Source of the DNA: Pseudonocardia alaniniphila
Lineage (GTDB): Bacteria > Actinomycetota > Actinomycetes > Mycobacteriales > Pseudonocardiaceae
Direction of reading: 5' to 3'
DNA length: 64,000 nucleotides
NCBI RefSeq assembly: GCF_022524485.1
Contig: NZ_JAKXMK010000004.1
Location: 310,001 to 374,000 of the forward strand
The notes below the pieces were generated by a model that was not told where the DNA came from, did not search any database, and was given only the letters and a program-made list of their open reading frames with translations. Numbering within the stretch: the first letter of the stretch is position 1; each line of letters begins with the position of its first letter. A program made the translations under genes and the position numbers. Below are positions 8,650-17,359 of the stretch, one piece after another.

Positions 8650-9471
8650 GTGACTTGGCTGGAAGTGCTGGTTCTCGGTGTTGTGCAAGGTTTGACGGAG
8701 TTCCTGCCGATCTCTTCGTCGGCCCATCTACGGATCGTCTCCGAGGTCTTCTTCGGGCGCGACGCGGGCGCGGCGTTCACCGCGGTCACCCAGCTGGGCA
8801 CCGAACTCGCGGTGATCGTGTTCTTCGCGCGCGACATCGGGCACCTCGTCGCCACCTGGTTCCGGGGCTTCACGAACGCAGCCGTCCGTACCACGCCGGA
8901 CTACCGGATGGCGTGGCTCGTGATCATCGGCACGATCCCGATCGGTCTGCTCGGTGTGATCTTCGAAGACCAGATCCAGACCGCGGCACGCAACCTCTGG
9001 CTCATCGCGACCACGCTGATCCTGTTCGGCCTGCTGCTCGGACTGGCCGAGCGGGTCGGCCGGCAGCGGCTGGAGCTGGACCAGATGAAGCCGGTGGACG
9101 GCGTCCTGCTCGGCTTCGCGCAGGCGATGGCGTTGATCCCCGGGGTCTCCCGTTCCGGCGGCACGATCACCGCGGGGCTGTTCCTCGGCTTCACCCGCCC
9201 CGCCGCCGTGCGCTACTCGTTCCTGCTCGCGATCCCGGCCGTGGTGGCATCGGGGCTGTTCCAGCTTCCCGACGTCTTCGCCGGTGACGGGCCGAGCCCG
9301 CTGCAGATGGCCGTCGCCACCATCATCGCGTTCGCCATCGGCTACGCCTCGATCGCGTGGCTGCTGCGCTACGTCGAACGGCACAGTGTGTACCTCTTCG
9401 TCTGGTATCGAGTGGTTCTGGGGGCGGTGCTGTTCGTGGCGCTGGGTGCGGGCTGGCTCACGGCGACCTGA
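8650..9471 (+). CDS. uppP: Undecaprenyl-diphosphatase UppP (BacA)
   Basis: 273 residues, mostly transmembrane. The two signature motifs are present: [20 protein letters not shown] near the N terminus (E-FLPISSS) and [10 protein letters not shown] later; both contribute to the active site. UppP dephosphorylates undecaprenyl diphosphate to recycle the lipid carrier of cell-wall synthesis and gives some bacitracin resistance. It heads a conserved actinobacterial row (histidine phosphatase, DUF3090, SCO1664). Confidence 0.95.
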   Translation: MTWLEVLVLGVVQGLTEFLPISSSAHLRIVSEVFFGRDAGAAFTAVTQLGTELAVIVFFARDIGHLVATWFRGFTNAAVRTTPDYRMAWLVIIGTIPIGLLGVIFEDQIQTAARNLWLIATTLILFGLLLGLAERVGRQRLELDQMKPVDGVLLGFAQAMALIPGVSRSGGTITAGLFLGFTRPAAVRYSFLLAIPAVVASGLFQLPDVFAGDGPSPLQMAVATIIAFAIGYASIAWLLRYVERHSVYLFVWYRVVLGAVLFVALGAGWLTAT

Positions 9472-9598
9472 CCGTCCCGATCGTGGCTCGGCACCGCAGC
9501 CGCAGCCCTCGTCCGTCGGTGGCACGTAGGCTCGGTGATCGTGACCGGACCCCGACGGGCCCGGCGAGGCCGCGACGAAACGTGGGAGAGGAGCTGAC

Positions 9599-10303
9599 GT
9601 GACCACGCTCATCCTGCTCCGCCACGGCAGGTCGGCGGCCAATGCGGCCGGTGTCCTCGCCGGGCGCAGCCCCGGTGTGGAGCTGGACGACGTGGGGCTG
9701 GCGCAGGCGCAGAAGCTGGTGGACCGGCTCACGGGCGTGCCCGTCTCGGAGATCGTCTGCTCGCCGATGGTGCGGTGCGAGCAGACCATCGCCCCGCTGG
9801 CGAAGGACCGCGGACTGACGTCGGTGCCGGAGCCCGAGCTCGCCGAGGTGGACTACGGGTCGTGGACCGGGGCTGCGCTCAAGACGTTGTTCAAGGAGCC
9901 CTTGTGGAAGGTCGTGCAGGCGCACCCGTCCGCGGCCGTGTTCCCGGGCGGTGAGGGGCTGGCGGGCATGCAGGCCCGTGCGGTGGCGGCCGTGCGCAGG
10001 CACGGGGCGCGCATCGCCGAGGAGCACGGGCCCACAGCGGTGTGGCTGGCGTGCACCCACGGCGACGTGATCAAGGCCGTGCTGGCCGACGCGCTGGCCA
10101 CCCACCTGGACAACTTCCAGCGCATCGTGGTCGACCCGGGCTCGATCAGCGTCGTGCACTACACCGACACGCGGCCGTTCGTCGCGCGGGTCAACGACCT
10201 CGGCGGCGACGTCGCCGGGCTGATCCCGCCGAAGCCGAAACGCCGGCGCAAGTCGACCTCTCGCAGCTCGGACGCGGTGGTGGGCGGCAGCACCGGTACC
10301 TGA
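9599..10303 (+). CDS. Histidine phosphatase superfamily protein (MSMEG_4193 type)
   Basis: 234 residues. The N-terminal LLRHGRSAAN contains the RHG motif whose His is phosphorylated; the second catalytic His is in CTHGDVIKAVL, and GEGLAGM supplies the acidic region. The GTG start has GGAGAGGAG upstream. In actinomycetes this gene sits between uppP and a DUF3090 gene as here; the substrate is not established. The Lys/Arg-rich C terminus (KPKRRRKSTS) is probably disordered. Confidence 0.88.
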   Translation: MTTLILLRHGRSAANAAGVLAGRSPGVELDDVGLAQAQKLVDRLTGVPVSEIVCSPMVRCEQTIAPLAKDRGLTSVPEPELAEVDYGSWTGAALKTLFKEPLWKVVQAHPSAAVFPGGEGLAGMQARAVAAVRRHGARIAEEHGPTAVWLACTHGDVIKAVLADALATHLDNFQRIVVDPGSISVVHYTDTRPFVARVNDLGGDVAGLIPPKPKRRRKSTSRSSDAVVGGSTGT

Positions 10304-10354
10304 TCGACCGAGGACGTGCCGTGCGGGCCGCGGTGGCTTACTCTCGATGGCGTC

Positions 10355-10921
10355 ATGTCACGCGTCATCCATGTCTTCCGCCAGCCCGAGCGCTTCGTCG
10401 CCGGGACCGTTGGCGAACCCGGCGACCGCTCCTTCTACCTGCAGGCCATCGAGGACGCTCGCACGATCAGCGTCCTGCTCGAGAAACAGCAGGTCTCGGT
10501 TCTTGCCGACCGCATCAGCGCGTTGCTGCAGGAGGTGGCGCGCCGGTTCGGCGACGAAGTTCCCGAGGGCACCGGTGGCAGCGATCTCGACCCGCTCGCC
10601 GTGCCGCTCGAGGAGGAGTTCCGGGTCGGCACCATGGGCCTGGGCTGGGACGCCGACTCGCGCTCCATCGTCGTCGAACTGCTCGCGGTCACCGACGAGG
10701 AGGTCGACGAGTCCGTCGTCCTCGACGACACCGAGGAGGGCCCCGACGCTCTTCGCGTGTTCCTCTCGCCGGTGCAGGCCCGAGCCTTCGCCGACAGGGC
10801 GGAGCGGGTGGTGTCCGCCGGGCGACCGCCCTGCCCGTTGTGCGCCGAGCCACTCGACCCGGAGGGTCACGTGTGCGTGCGGCTGAACGGCTACCACGAG
10901 CGCTCCCCGGTCGGGGACTGA
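10355..10921 (+). CDS. DUF3090 family protein
   Basis: 188 residues from ATG 10355 (a longer frame from 10316 adds 13 unlikely residues). SRVIHVFRQPERFVAGTVGEPG at the N terminus and a C-terminal zinc-like pair, CPLCAEPLDPEGHVC, are typical of DUF3090. These proteins are almost confined to actinobacteria and always neighbour the uppP/histidine-phosphatase genes. Function unknown. Confidence 0.88.
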   Translation: MSRVIHVFRQPERFVAGTVGEPGDRSFYLQAIEDARTISVLLEKQQVSVLADRISALLQEVARRFGDEVPEGTGGSDLDPLAVPLEEEFRVGTMGLGWDADSRSIVVELLAVTDEEVDESVVLDDTEEGPDALRVFLSPVQARAFADRAERVVSAGRPPCPLCAEPLDPEGHVCVRLNGYHERSPVGD

Positions 10922-10943
10922 CGAGAGACCGACGCTGACGCAC

Positions 10944-11738
10944 GTGGACCCTCGCGACCCGGCTGTGCCGGAACTACTCCGGCGAGGCCGGATAGAGATC
11001 ACCGGACGACTGGTGGACGCCTCGAACGCCACCTTGTTCGGCACCATCACCAGCAACGGGCTCGAGGCGCAGTGCGTCTACAAGCCGGTGCGCGGTGAGC
11101 GCCCGCTCTGGGACTTCCCGGACGGCACGCTCGCCGGGCGCGAGGTGGCGACATACCTGGTGTCGGAGGCCGCCGGCCTGCATGTCGTGCCGGCCACCGT
11201 GCTGCGCGACGGCCCGTTCGGGCCCGGGATGGTGCAGATCTGGGTGGACACCGACGAGGAGCGCGAGCTCGTCGACGTCTGCGCTCCGAAGGACGTTCCG
11301 CCGGGCTGGCTGGGGGTGCTGCGGGCGCGCGGTGACCGCGGCGAGCCCGCCGTGCTCGTGCACGCCGACACACCGGAGCTGCAGGCGATGGCCGCGTTCG
11401 ACGTGGTCACCAACAACGCCGACCGCAAGGGCGGCCACGTCCTCGCCGGCGTCGACGGCAACGTCTACGGCGTCGACCACGGGCTGTGCCTGCACACCGA
11501 GGAGAAGCTCCGCACGGTGCTGTGGGGCTGGGTGGGCAGGCCGTTGCCCGAGCACGTCACGGACGCGATGAGCCGCCTGCGCTCCGAGCTCGACGACGGG
11601 CTCTGCGACACGCTGGGCGAGCACATCACCCGCCGCGAGATGCGCACGTTGTCGGCCCGCGTGGACGCGATGCTCGCCGACCCGTGCTATCCGGAGCCCT
11701 CCGGCTTCGGCCCCGCCATTCCCTGGCCGGCCTTCTGA
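10944..11738 (+). CDS. SCO1664 family protein (kinase-like fold)
   Basis: 264 residues; it follows DUF3090 by 22 bases. LLRRGRIEITGRLVDASNAT, QCVYKPVRGERPLWDFP (the Lys of a kinase-like nucleotide site), AAFDVVTNNADRKGGH (a D-x4-N-x2-D-R-K catalytic-loop-like segment) and GVDHGLCLH (D-x-G) match the PI3/4-kinase/HipA-like SCO1664 family. Whether it phosphorylates anything is unknown. Conserved neighbourhood supports the assignment. Confidence 0.88.
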   Translation: MDPRDPAVPELLRRGRIEITGRLVDASNATLFGTITSNGLEAQCVYKPVRGERPLWDFPDGTLAGREVATYLVSEAAGLHVVPATVLRDGPFGPGMVQIWVDTDEERELVDVCAPKDVPPGWLGVLRARGDRGEPAVLVHADTPELQAMAAFDVVTNNADRKGGHVLAGVDGNVYGVDHGLCLHTEEKLRTVLWGWVGRPLPEHVTDAMSRLRSELDDGLCDTLGEHITRREMRTLSARVDAMLADPCYPEPSGFGPAIPWPAF

Positions 11739-11791
11739 GCCTGCGGTGCGTACGTACCTCTGAATCCTGCGTTCACCGACGCTGCACGCCA

Positions 11792-11818
11792 TTGCCTGGT
11801 ACCGGTAGGACCAGGCAA
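11792..11818 (+). terminator. Candidate stem-loop terminator
   Basis: A perfect 9-bp stem, TTGCCTGGT pairing with ACCAGGCAA, with a 9-nt loop, 53 bases after the SCO1664 stop and before the LLM gene. No T-run follows, as is common in high-GC actinomycetes. Confidence 0.5.
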
Positions 11819-11884
11819 ACCGGAGTGTTCTCCGAGTACTGTCATTGATGCCCACATGGGACATGCGGTAGAGGAGTTACGCAC

Positions 11885-12757
11885 GTGGACATCGGCCTGC
11901 ACATCGCGAATTTCACCTTTCCGGCGGGGCCTTCCGGGCTCGCCGACGACCTCACACGGATCGTCACCGTGGCTGAGGACGCGGGCTTCGGGCGGGTCAG
12001 CGTCATGGACCACATCTGGCAGATCCGCGGCATCGGGCCGGTCGAGGACGACATGCTCGAGGCGTACACCACCCTCGGCTACCTTGCGGCGCGCACATCA
12101 CGGGTGCAGCTGCTGGCCTGGGTCACGGCGGCGACGTACCGGGAGCCCGGGATGCTCGCGAAGATGGTCAGCACGCTGGATGTGCTCTCGGGCGGACGTG
12201 CCTGGCTGGGTATCGGCGCCGGGTGGAACGAGGAGGAGGCGAACGGGCTCGGACTGCTGTTCCCGCCCACCGCCGAGCGGTTCGAGCGACTGGAAGAGAG
12301 CCTGCAGATCTGCCTGCAGATGTGGGGGGCCGAGGACGGCCCCTACCAGGGGAAGCACTACCGGCTCGCGCGGACGCTGAACGTCCCGCAGCCGCTGAGC
12401 CGGCCGCACCCGCCGATCCTGATCGGCGGCGGCGGGGAGAAGAAGACGCTGCGGCTCGTCGCGCAGTACGCGCAGGCCTGCAACCTGTTCGACGGGCCCG
12501 AGGTGGAGCACAAGCTGGACGTGCTGCGTGGGCACTGCGAGGCGGTCGGCCGCCCGTACGACGAGATCGAGAAGACCGTCATGATGCGCCTCGACCCCGG
12601 CGAGAACGGCGAGAAGATCGACGCGATCATCGGGCGCCTGGAGCAGCTGGCGGCGCTGGGCGTCGCCGAGGTGCACGGCTACGTGCCCGGCATGTGGGAG
12701 ATCACGCCGTTGGAGCTCCTCGGGCGCGAGGTCGTGCCGGCCGCCGCGAAGTTCTGA
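11885..12757 (+). CDS. LLM class F420-dependent oxidoreductase
   Basis: 290 residues of the luciferase-like monooxygenase barrel: DIGLHIANFTFPAGPSGLAD start, AEDAGFGRVSVMDH, the SGGRAWLGIGAGWNEEE segment typical of F420-dependent members, and HPPILIGGGGEKKTLRL. Such enzymes transfer hydride from or to coenzyme F420; the substrate is not readable. GTG start with GAGGAG eight bases upstream. It stands between two stem-loops, so probably a single-gene transcript. Confidence 0.85.
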   Translation: MDIGLHIANFTFPAGPSGLADDLTRIVTVAEDAGFGRVSVMDHIWQIRGIGPVEDDMLEAYTTLGYLAARTSRVQLLAWVTAATYREPGMLAKMVSTLDVLSGGRAWLGIGAGWNEEEANGLGLLFPPTAERFERLEESLQICLQMWGAEDGPYQGKHYRLARTLNVPQPLSRPHPPILIGGGGEKKTLRLVAQYAQACNLFDGPEVEHKLDVLRGHCEAVGRPYDEIEKTVMMRLDPGENGEKIDAIIGRLEQLAALGVAEVHGYVPGMWEITPLELLGREVVPAAAKF

Positions 12758-12767
12758 CGTCCTGCCG

Positions 12768-12807
12768 CCCCGCCGGGCGCCCGCGAAATTCCGGGCGTCC
12801 GGCGGGG
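12768..12807 (+). terminator. Strong GC-rich stem-loop terminator candidate
   Basis: Two 16-nt arms (12768-12783 and 12792-12807) pair with a single G-T mismatch around an 8-nt loop, starting 11 bases after the LLM stop codon. No T-tract is seen; in actinomycetes such hairpins often act as terminators. Confidence 0.6.
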
Positions 12808-12882
12808 TCGGCGTGAGGCGGGCGACGAGCTGAGCGATGCGCTCCGCGGGTAACGTCGCCGGGGCCGAGGTGAGGGAGAGCG

Positions 12883-14331
12883 ATGACCGTGGCAGACGCA
12901 AAGAGCCGTATCGGAGTCACCGGGCTGGCGGTGATGGGGGCGAACCTCGCCCGCAACATCGCCCGGCGGGGCACCGCTGTGGCCGTGCACAACCGGACGC
13001 CGGCACGCACGCGCGAGTTCATGGAGGCATACGGGGACGAGGGCGCCTTCACGGCCGCGGAGAGCATGGAGGACTTCGTCGCCGCGCTGGAGCGGCCGCG
13101 CCGGATCATCGTGATGGTCAAGGCCGGGGCCCCCGTCGATGCGGTGATCGAGGAACTCTCCCCGCTCCTCGACGAGGGCGACATCATCATCGACGCCGGC
13201 AACTCGCACTTCCCCGACACCAAGCGGCGCACCGATGCCTGCGCAGAGCGCGGGCTGCGTTTCATGGGCGTCGGAGTGTCCGGCGGCGAGGAGGGCGCGC
13301 TGCTCGGGCCCAGCATCATGCCCGGGGGCGACCCCTCGGCATATGCCGAGGTCGAGGACATCTTCACGGGCATCGCCGCCGTGGTCGACGGAACGCCGTG
13401 CTGCGTGCACGTCGGCCCGGACGGCGCAGGCCACTACGTGAAGATGGTGCACAACGGCATCGAGTACGCCGACATCCAGCTCATCGCCGAGGCGTACGAC
13501 CTGCTCACGCACGTGGCAGGGCTCGATGCCCCGGCGATCGGCAAGATCTTCGAGGAGTGGAACGCGGGCGACCTCGAGTCGTACCTCATCGAGATCACCG
13601 GCGAGGTCCTCCAGAAGACCGACGCACGCACCGGAGGCCCGCTCGTCGACGCCATCGTCGACCAGGCCGAGCAGAAGGGCACCGGCCGCTGGACATCGCA
13701 GGACGCTCTGGAGCTCGGCGTCCCGCTCACCGGCATCACCGAGGCCGTGTTCGCGCGCACGCTCTCCTCGCTGCGCCAGGAGCGCAAGGCGGCAGCCGCC
13801 ACGCTGGCCGGGCCCGTGCCGGGAGCCGGGGAGAACCGCACCGATCTCGTCGAGGACATCCGCCAGGCGCTCTACGCGAGCAAGGTCGTGGCGTACGCGC
13901 AGGGCTTCGCGCAGATGCGGGCCGCGTCGCAGGCCAACGACTGGAACCTCGACCTCGGCGCCATGGCCACCATCTGGCGGGGCGGCTGCATCATCCGCGC
14001 CCGGTTCCTCAACCGCATCCGCGAGGCCTACGCCGAGCACGAGGACATCGAGAACCTGCTGATGGTGCCGTACTTCACCGAGGCCGTGGCCAACGCACAG
14101 GACGCGTGGCGGCGGGTGGTGGCCACGGCGACGGAGCAGGGCGTGGCGATCCCGGCGTTCTCGTCGTCGCTGTCCTACTACGACGGCTACCGCCGCGAGC
14201 GTGGCCCGGCCAACCTCATCCAGGGTCTGCGCGACTACTTCGGCGCCCACACCTACCGCCGGATCGACGCGGAGGGCTCGTTCCACACGCGGTGGGCCCA
14301 GGACGGCACCGAGGTGAGAACCGACGCCTGA
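12883..14331 (+). CDS. gnd: 6-phosphogluconate dehydrogenase, decarboxylating
   Basis: 482 residues, full length for the long NADP-type enzyme. N-terminal Rossmann motif GVTGLAVMGANLARNIARRG, IIDAGNSHFPDTKRR, GVGVSGGEEGA and the catalytic-site segment HYVKMVHNGIEYADIQLI are all present. It oxidises 6-phosphogluconate to ribulose 5-phosphate and CO2 in the pentose phosphate pathway. ATG preceded by GAGGGAGAGCG. The following transporter gene starts about 75 bases after its stop. Confidence 0.96.
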   Translation: MTVADAKSRIGVTGLAVMGANLARNIARRGTAVAVHNRTPARTREFMEAYGDEGAFTAAESMEDFVAALERPRRIIVMVKAGAPVDAVIEELSPLLDEGDIIIDAGNSHFPDTKRRTDACAERGLRFMGVGVSGGEEGALLGPSIMPGGDPSAYAEVEDIFTGIAAVVDGTPCCVHVGPDGAGHYVKMVHNGIEYADIQLIAEAYDLLTHVAGLDAPAIGKIFEEWNAGDLESYLIEITGEVLQKTDARTGGPLVDAIVDQAEQKGTGRWTSQDALELGVPLTGITEAVFARTLSSLRQERKAAAATLAGPVPGAGENRTDLVEDIRQALYASKVVAYAQGFAQMRAASQANDWNLDLGAMATIWRGGCIIRARFLNRIREAYAEHEDIENLLMVPYFTEAVANAQDAWRRVVATATEQGVAIPAFSSSLSYYDGYRRERGPANLIQGLRDYFGAHTYRRIDAEGSFHTRWAQDGTEVRTDA

Positions 14332-14405
14332 CCCCGGGCATCTTGGCGTCGCGGCGGTTCTTGGCACACTTCGCAGCGCGTGGGGCCGCCTCGCAGCGGG
14401 CCGGC

Positions 14406-16298
14406 GTGCTGCGAGCACGCACCACACGCTGCCACGTCACGTTGGGGACGCCGCTGCCGTGGCTCGCGGCGCTGTTGGTGGCCTATCTGCTGGTCCCGAT
14501 CGGTGCGTTCCTCGTGCGGCTGGCGGAAGCGCCGGCTGACCAGCTCACGGTGCCGGGTATCGGCGATGCGCTGGGCGTCTCGGTGGTCACGGCCACGGTC
14601 GCCACGGTCGTCATCGCTGTCGGCGGCATACCGCTGGGCTACCTGCTGGCGCGGGCCCGCGGCCGTGCCGCCGAACTGCTCGGCGTGGCGGTGCAGTTGC
14701 CACTGGCCCTTCCGCCGCTGGTCAGCGGCTTGCTGCTGGTGTATGTGATCGGTCCGTACACGATGCTCGGGGAGCTGTTCGGCGGCGGGCTGACCGATGA
14801 CCTGACCGGGGTGGTGCTGGCCCAGGTCTTCGTGGCCGCGCCCTTCCTGATCATCGCTGCGCGGTCGGCGTTCGCGGCGTTGGATCCCGAGCTCGCCGAC
14901 GTCGCTGCGACCCTGGGCCACGGGCGCTGGTCGCGGTTCGTGCGGGTGGCCCTCCCGGGGGCCTGGGCCGGGATCCGGGCCGGCCTGCTCCTGGCCTGGC
15001 TGCGCGCTTTCGGGGAGTTCGGGGCCACCGTCGTGCTCGCCTACCACCCGTACTCGCTGCCGGTCTTCACCTACGTGGAGTTCGGCAGTTCCGGGGTGGA
15101 CACCACGCTGATCCCCGTGGCCACGGCATTGCTCGCTGCCGTGGTGGTGCTTGCCCTGAGCGGGGCCGCGGGACACCGGTACGGCGGACGGCACGCGCGG
15201 GTGGCGCCGCCGCCGCCGCGCGCCCCGGCCGCCCGCCCTCCCGAGCGGCTCGGCTTCGACCTCGACGCCCGGCTGGGCGGGTTCCATCTGCGGGTGAGCC
15301 ACTGCGCGCTCAGCAGTCATCTGGCAGTGCTCGGGCCGTCCGGGGCGGGGAAGTCACTGATGCTCAAGTTGCTCGCCGGACTCGTCCCGCTGCGCGAGGG
15401 AGGGGTGCATCTCGGGGGCCACGCGCTCACCGGGATCGACCCCGAGCGCCGCGACGTGGGCTACGTGCCGCAGGATTCCTGCCTGCTCCCGCATCTGCCG
15501 GTGTGGCGCCAGATCACCTTCGGGGTCGGCACTGACCCCGCCGTCGCCGCCCACTGGCTCACCCGACTGCACCTCGACGGCCTCGAGGACCGGCTGCCCC
15601 ACCAGCTGTCGGGCGGGCAGCGCCGCCGGGTCGCGCTGGCCAGGGCGCTCGCCCGCCAGCCCCGGCTGCTGCTGCTCGACGAGCCCTTCACCGGGCTCGA
15701 CACGCCCGTGCGCGACGAGCTCCGTCGCGAGCTGCGGCGCGTCCAGCGCGACACCGCGGTGACCACGGTGCTCGTCACCCACGATCCCGAGGAGGCGGCA
15801 CTGCTCGCCGACGAGGTACTGCTGGTGGCCGACGGGGCGCTGCTGCAGAGCGGCCGCCAGCGGGAGGTCTTCGCCCGCCCGGCAGGCCCGGCCGTCGCGC
15901 GTCTGCTGGGCATCCGCAACCTGCACGCGGGCCGCATGCGTGACGCCGGAGCGCTCGAGTCGGCGGGAACGGCGATCGCAACGGGCGCGGCCGGCCTTCC
16001 GGCCGGGACCGACGTCGAGTGGTGCATCCGCCCGGAACACGTCGAGCTCGACTCGGGGCCCGCCGGCGCCGGTGAACACGGGGCAACGGTCATCGACGTG
16101 GTCCACATGGGGGCCGTCGCCGAGCTGCTGGTCGTGCTGGACGGGGGCTGCGAGCTCACCGCCGTCAGCGCGGGCGACGGGCCGGCGACGACCGGTGCGC
16201 GCTGCCGCGTGCGGCTCCCTCCGGAACGGATCGTCGTTTGGCCGACGCCGGCCGATCGGGTTGACGGTGGGCCGGCCGTCGCTGTGAGCAATTCATGA
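14406..16298 (+). CDS. Molybdate/tungstate-type ABC transporter, permease fused to ATP-binding protein
   Basis: 630 residues carrying two proteins in one chain. Residues ~1-260 form a ModB-like permease with six hydrophobic helices and the coupling-loop signature (DVAATLGHGRWSRFVRVALPGAW ... RAFGEFGATVVLAYHP). From ~290 an ABC ATPase follows: Walker A GPSGAGKS, signature LSGGQRRRVALARAL, Walker B LLLLDEPFTGLD and the switch His in LVTHDPEEAA. The end (~530-630) resembles the TOBE/MOP regulatory domain. ModB and ModC are normally separate. The start is uncertain: GTG 14406 is chosen and a TTG lies at 14441. The cognate binding protein is encoded convergently. Confidence 0.85.
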   Translation: MLRARTTRCHVTLGTPLPWLAALLVAYLLVPIGAFLVRLAEAPADQLTVPGIGDALGVSVVTATVATVVIAVGGIPLGYLLARARGRAAELLGVAVQLPLALPPLVSGLLLVYVIGPYTMLGELFGGGLTDDLTGVVLAQVFVAAPFLIIAARSAFAALDPELADVAATLGHGRWSRFVRVALPGAWAGIRAGLLLAWLRAFGEFGATVVLAYHPYSLPVFTYVEFGSSGVDTTLIPVATALLAAVVVLALSGAAGHRYGGRHARVAPPPPRAPAARPPERLGFDLDARLGGFHLRVSHCALSSHLAVLGPSGAGKSLMLKLLAGLVPLREGGVHLGGHALTGIDPERRDVGYVPQDSCLLPHLPVWRQITFGVGTDPAVAAHWLTRLHLDGLEDRLPHQLSGGQRRRVALARALARQPRLLLLDEPFTGLDTPVRDELRRELRRVQRDTAVTTVLVTHDPEEAALLADEVLLVADGALLQSGRQREVFARPAGPAVARLLGIRNLHAGRMRDAGALESAGTAIATGAAGLPAGTDVEWCIRPEHVELDSGPAGAGEHGATVIDVVHMGAVAELLVVLDGGCELTAVSAGDGPATTGARCRVRLPPERIVVWPTPADRVDGGPAVAVSNS

Positions 16299-17159
16299 AG
16301 CGGGAATCTGCGGGTGCAGCGCCGCGGGAACCGCGTTGGCCGCGCCGGAGACCTTCGGCGGCGACGTCAGCCTGAATCCGTTGGCCGTCAGCGCCGAGGT
16401 GCCGTCGTGACCGAGCAGATAGTTGACGAAGGCCACTGCACCGGCCTGGTCGGGTGCGTTGTCGAGCACGGTGACCGTGTAGTTCGCCGCCAACGACTGC
16501 GGGGACACAGCGATCGTCGGGATCTTGTCGGGCGTCGCTTCGGCGGAGTAGAAGAACCCGGCGTCGAGCTGACCGGACTGCAGCCGCCCGACCAGCTCGG
16601 TCTCCGGGAACACCTCCGCCTGGTCTGCGGCGAGCTTCGAGAGGCCGTTCTGGTCGAGCGCCTGCACCGCCAGTTTCCCCTTCGGATCAGTGGTGGGATC
16701 GGTGCGGCCCAAGCGGAAGCCCGGCTCGGCGAGCACCTGCTGCCACGGCTTGGACTTCAGGTCGGCGGCGAACTTGCCGTTCGGGTTGTAGCCGATCACG
16801 AGCGGCGAGGACGCGAACGTGGCGAACCACGACACCTCCTTGCCGTTGGCCGCGCCCTCGAGGGTCGAGTTGGTGGCGGGGCTGGCGCTGATGAAGACGT
16901 CGGCCTGCTTGACCTTGCCCTTGATCTCGTTCGCCAGCGCGTCCGAGCCGCCGCCTTCCCCCTGGTACTGAAAGCCGCTGGCCGCCGCGAACTTCGGTCC
17001 GATCGCTCGCTCCATCACGTTCACGAGGGAACCCGCGTAGAGGACGTGCACGGGCCCGCGGTTCGCGGCCGGGGCTGCCGTGTTCGGGCCCGAGCCTGTA
17101 CACCCAGCCAGCGCCAGCCCGGCCACCACCAGCACACCCACCACACTCCACGACCGCAT
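16293..17159 (-). CDS. Molybdate/tungstate ABC transporter substrate-binding lipoprotein
   Basis: 288 residues from ATG 17159, which has GGAGGATCTG just upstream. The signal peptide ends in the lipobox LALAGC, so the protein is lipid-anchored outside the membrane. The mature part (VHVLYAGSLVNVMERAIGPKF, GSDALANEIKGKVKQADVFISA, DAGFFYSAEA) is the periplasmic-binding fold of the ModA/WtpA group; AGSLV and YSAEA contact the oxyanion. WtpA (tungstate) types share AGSL. Its end overlaps the end of the permease-ATPase fusion on the other strand by six bases. Confidence 0.88.
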   Translation of the reverse strand: MRSWSVVGVLVVAGLALAGCTGSGPNTAAPAANRGPVHVLYAGSLVNVMERAIGPKFAAASGFQYQGEGGGSDALANEIKGKVKQADVFISASPATNSTLEGAANGKEVSWFATFASSPLVIGYNPNGKFAADLKSKPWQQVLAEPGFRLGRTDPTTDPKGKLAVQALDQNGLSKLAADQAEVFPETELVGRLQSGQLDAGFFYSAEATPDKIPTIAVSPQSLAANYTVTVLDNAPDQAGAVAFVNYLLGHDGTSALTANGFRLTSPPKVSGAANAVPAALHPQIPAS

Positions 17160-17220
17160 CAGATCCTCCGGCTCGTTCCTGCCACAGCGCCCCGCCGTGG
17201 AACCACTCCACCTCAATGTT

Positions 17221-17232
17221 CCGCAATTGCGG
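17221..17232. promoter_or_regulatory. 12-bp perfect palindrome upstream of the binding-protein gene
   Basis: CCGCAATTGCGG lies 62 bases before the ATG of the binding-protein gene, in a locally AT-rich stretch. It may bind a dimeric regulator or overlap the promoter. The regulator is not known. Confidence 0.35.
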
Positions 17233-17359
17233 CGAGAAACCGAAGCTGATCACCGCTGGCGAGGAAAAATGAGAATCTCTGGGCCGAATCTGCTATTTGT
17301 ATTCCGCCCCGGCCGCCCGATTCCGACCGGGCACCAGGTGCCGGAGGAGACTGGGCGGC

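Noticed and set aside
12837..16298. A 1153-codon open frame covering gnd and the transporter
   Set aside because: Its first ~500 codons are antiphase to gnd, which has full family motifs in another frame. Only the part from about 14406 is real coding (the transporter fusion).
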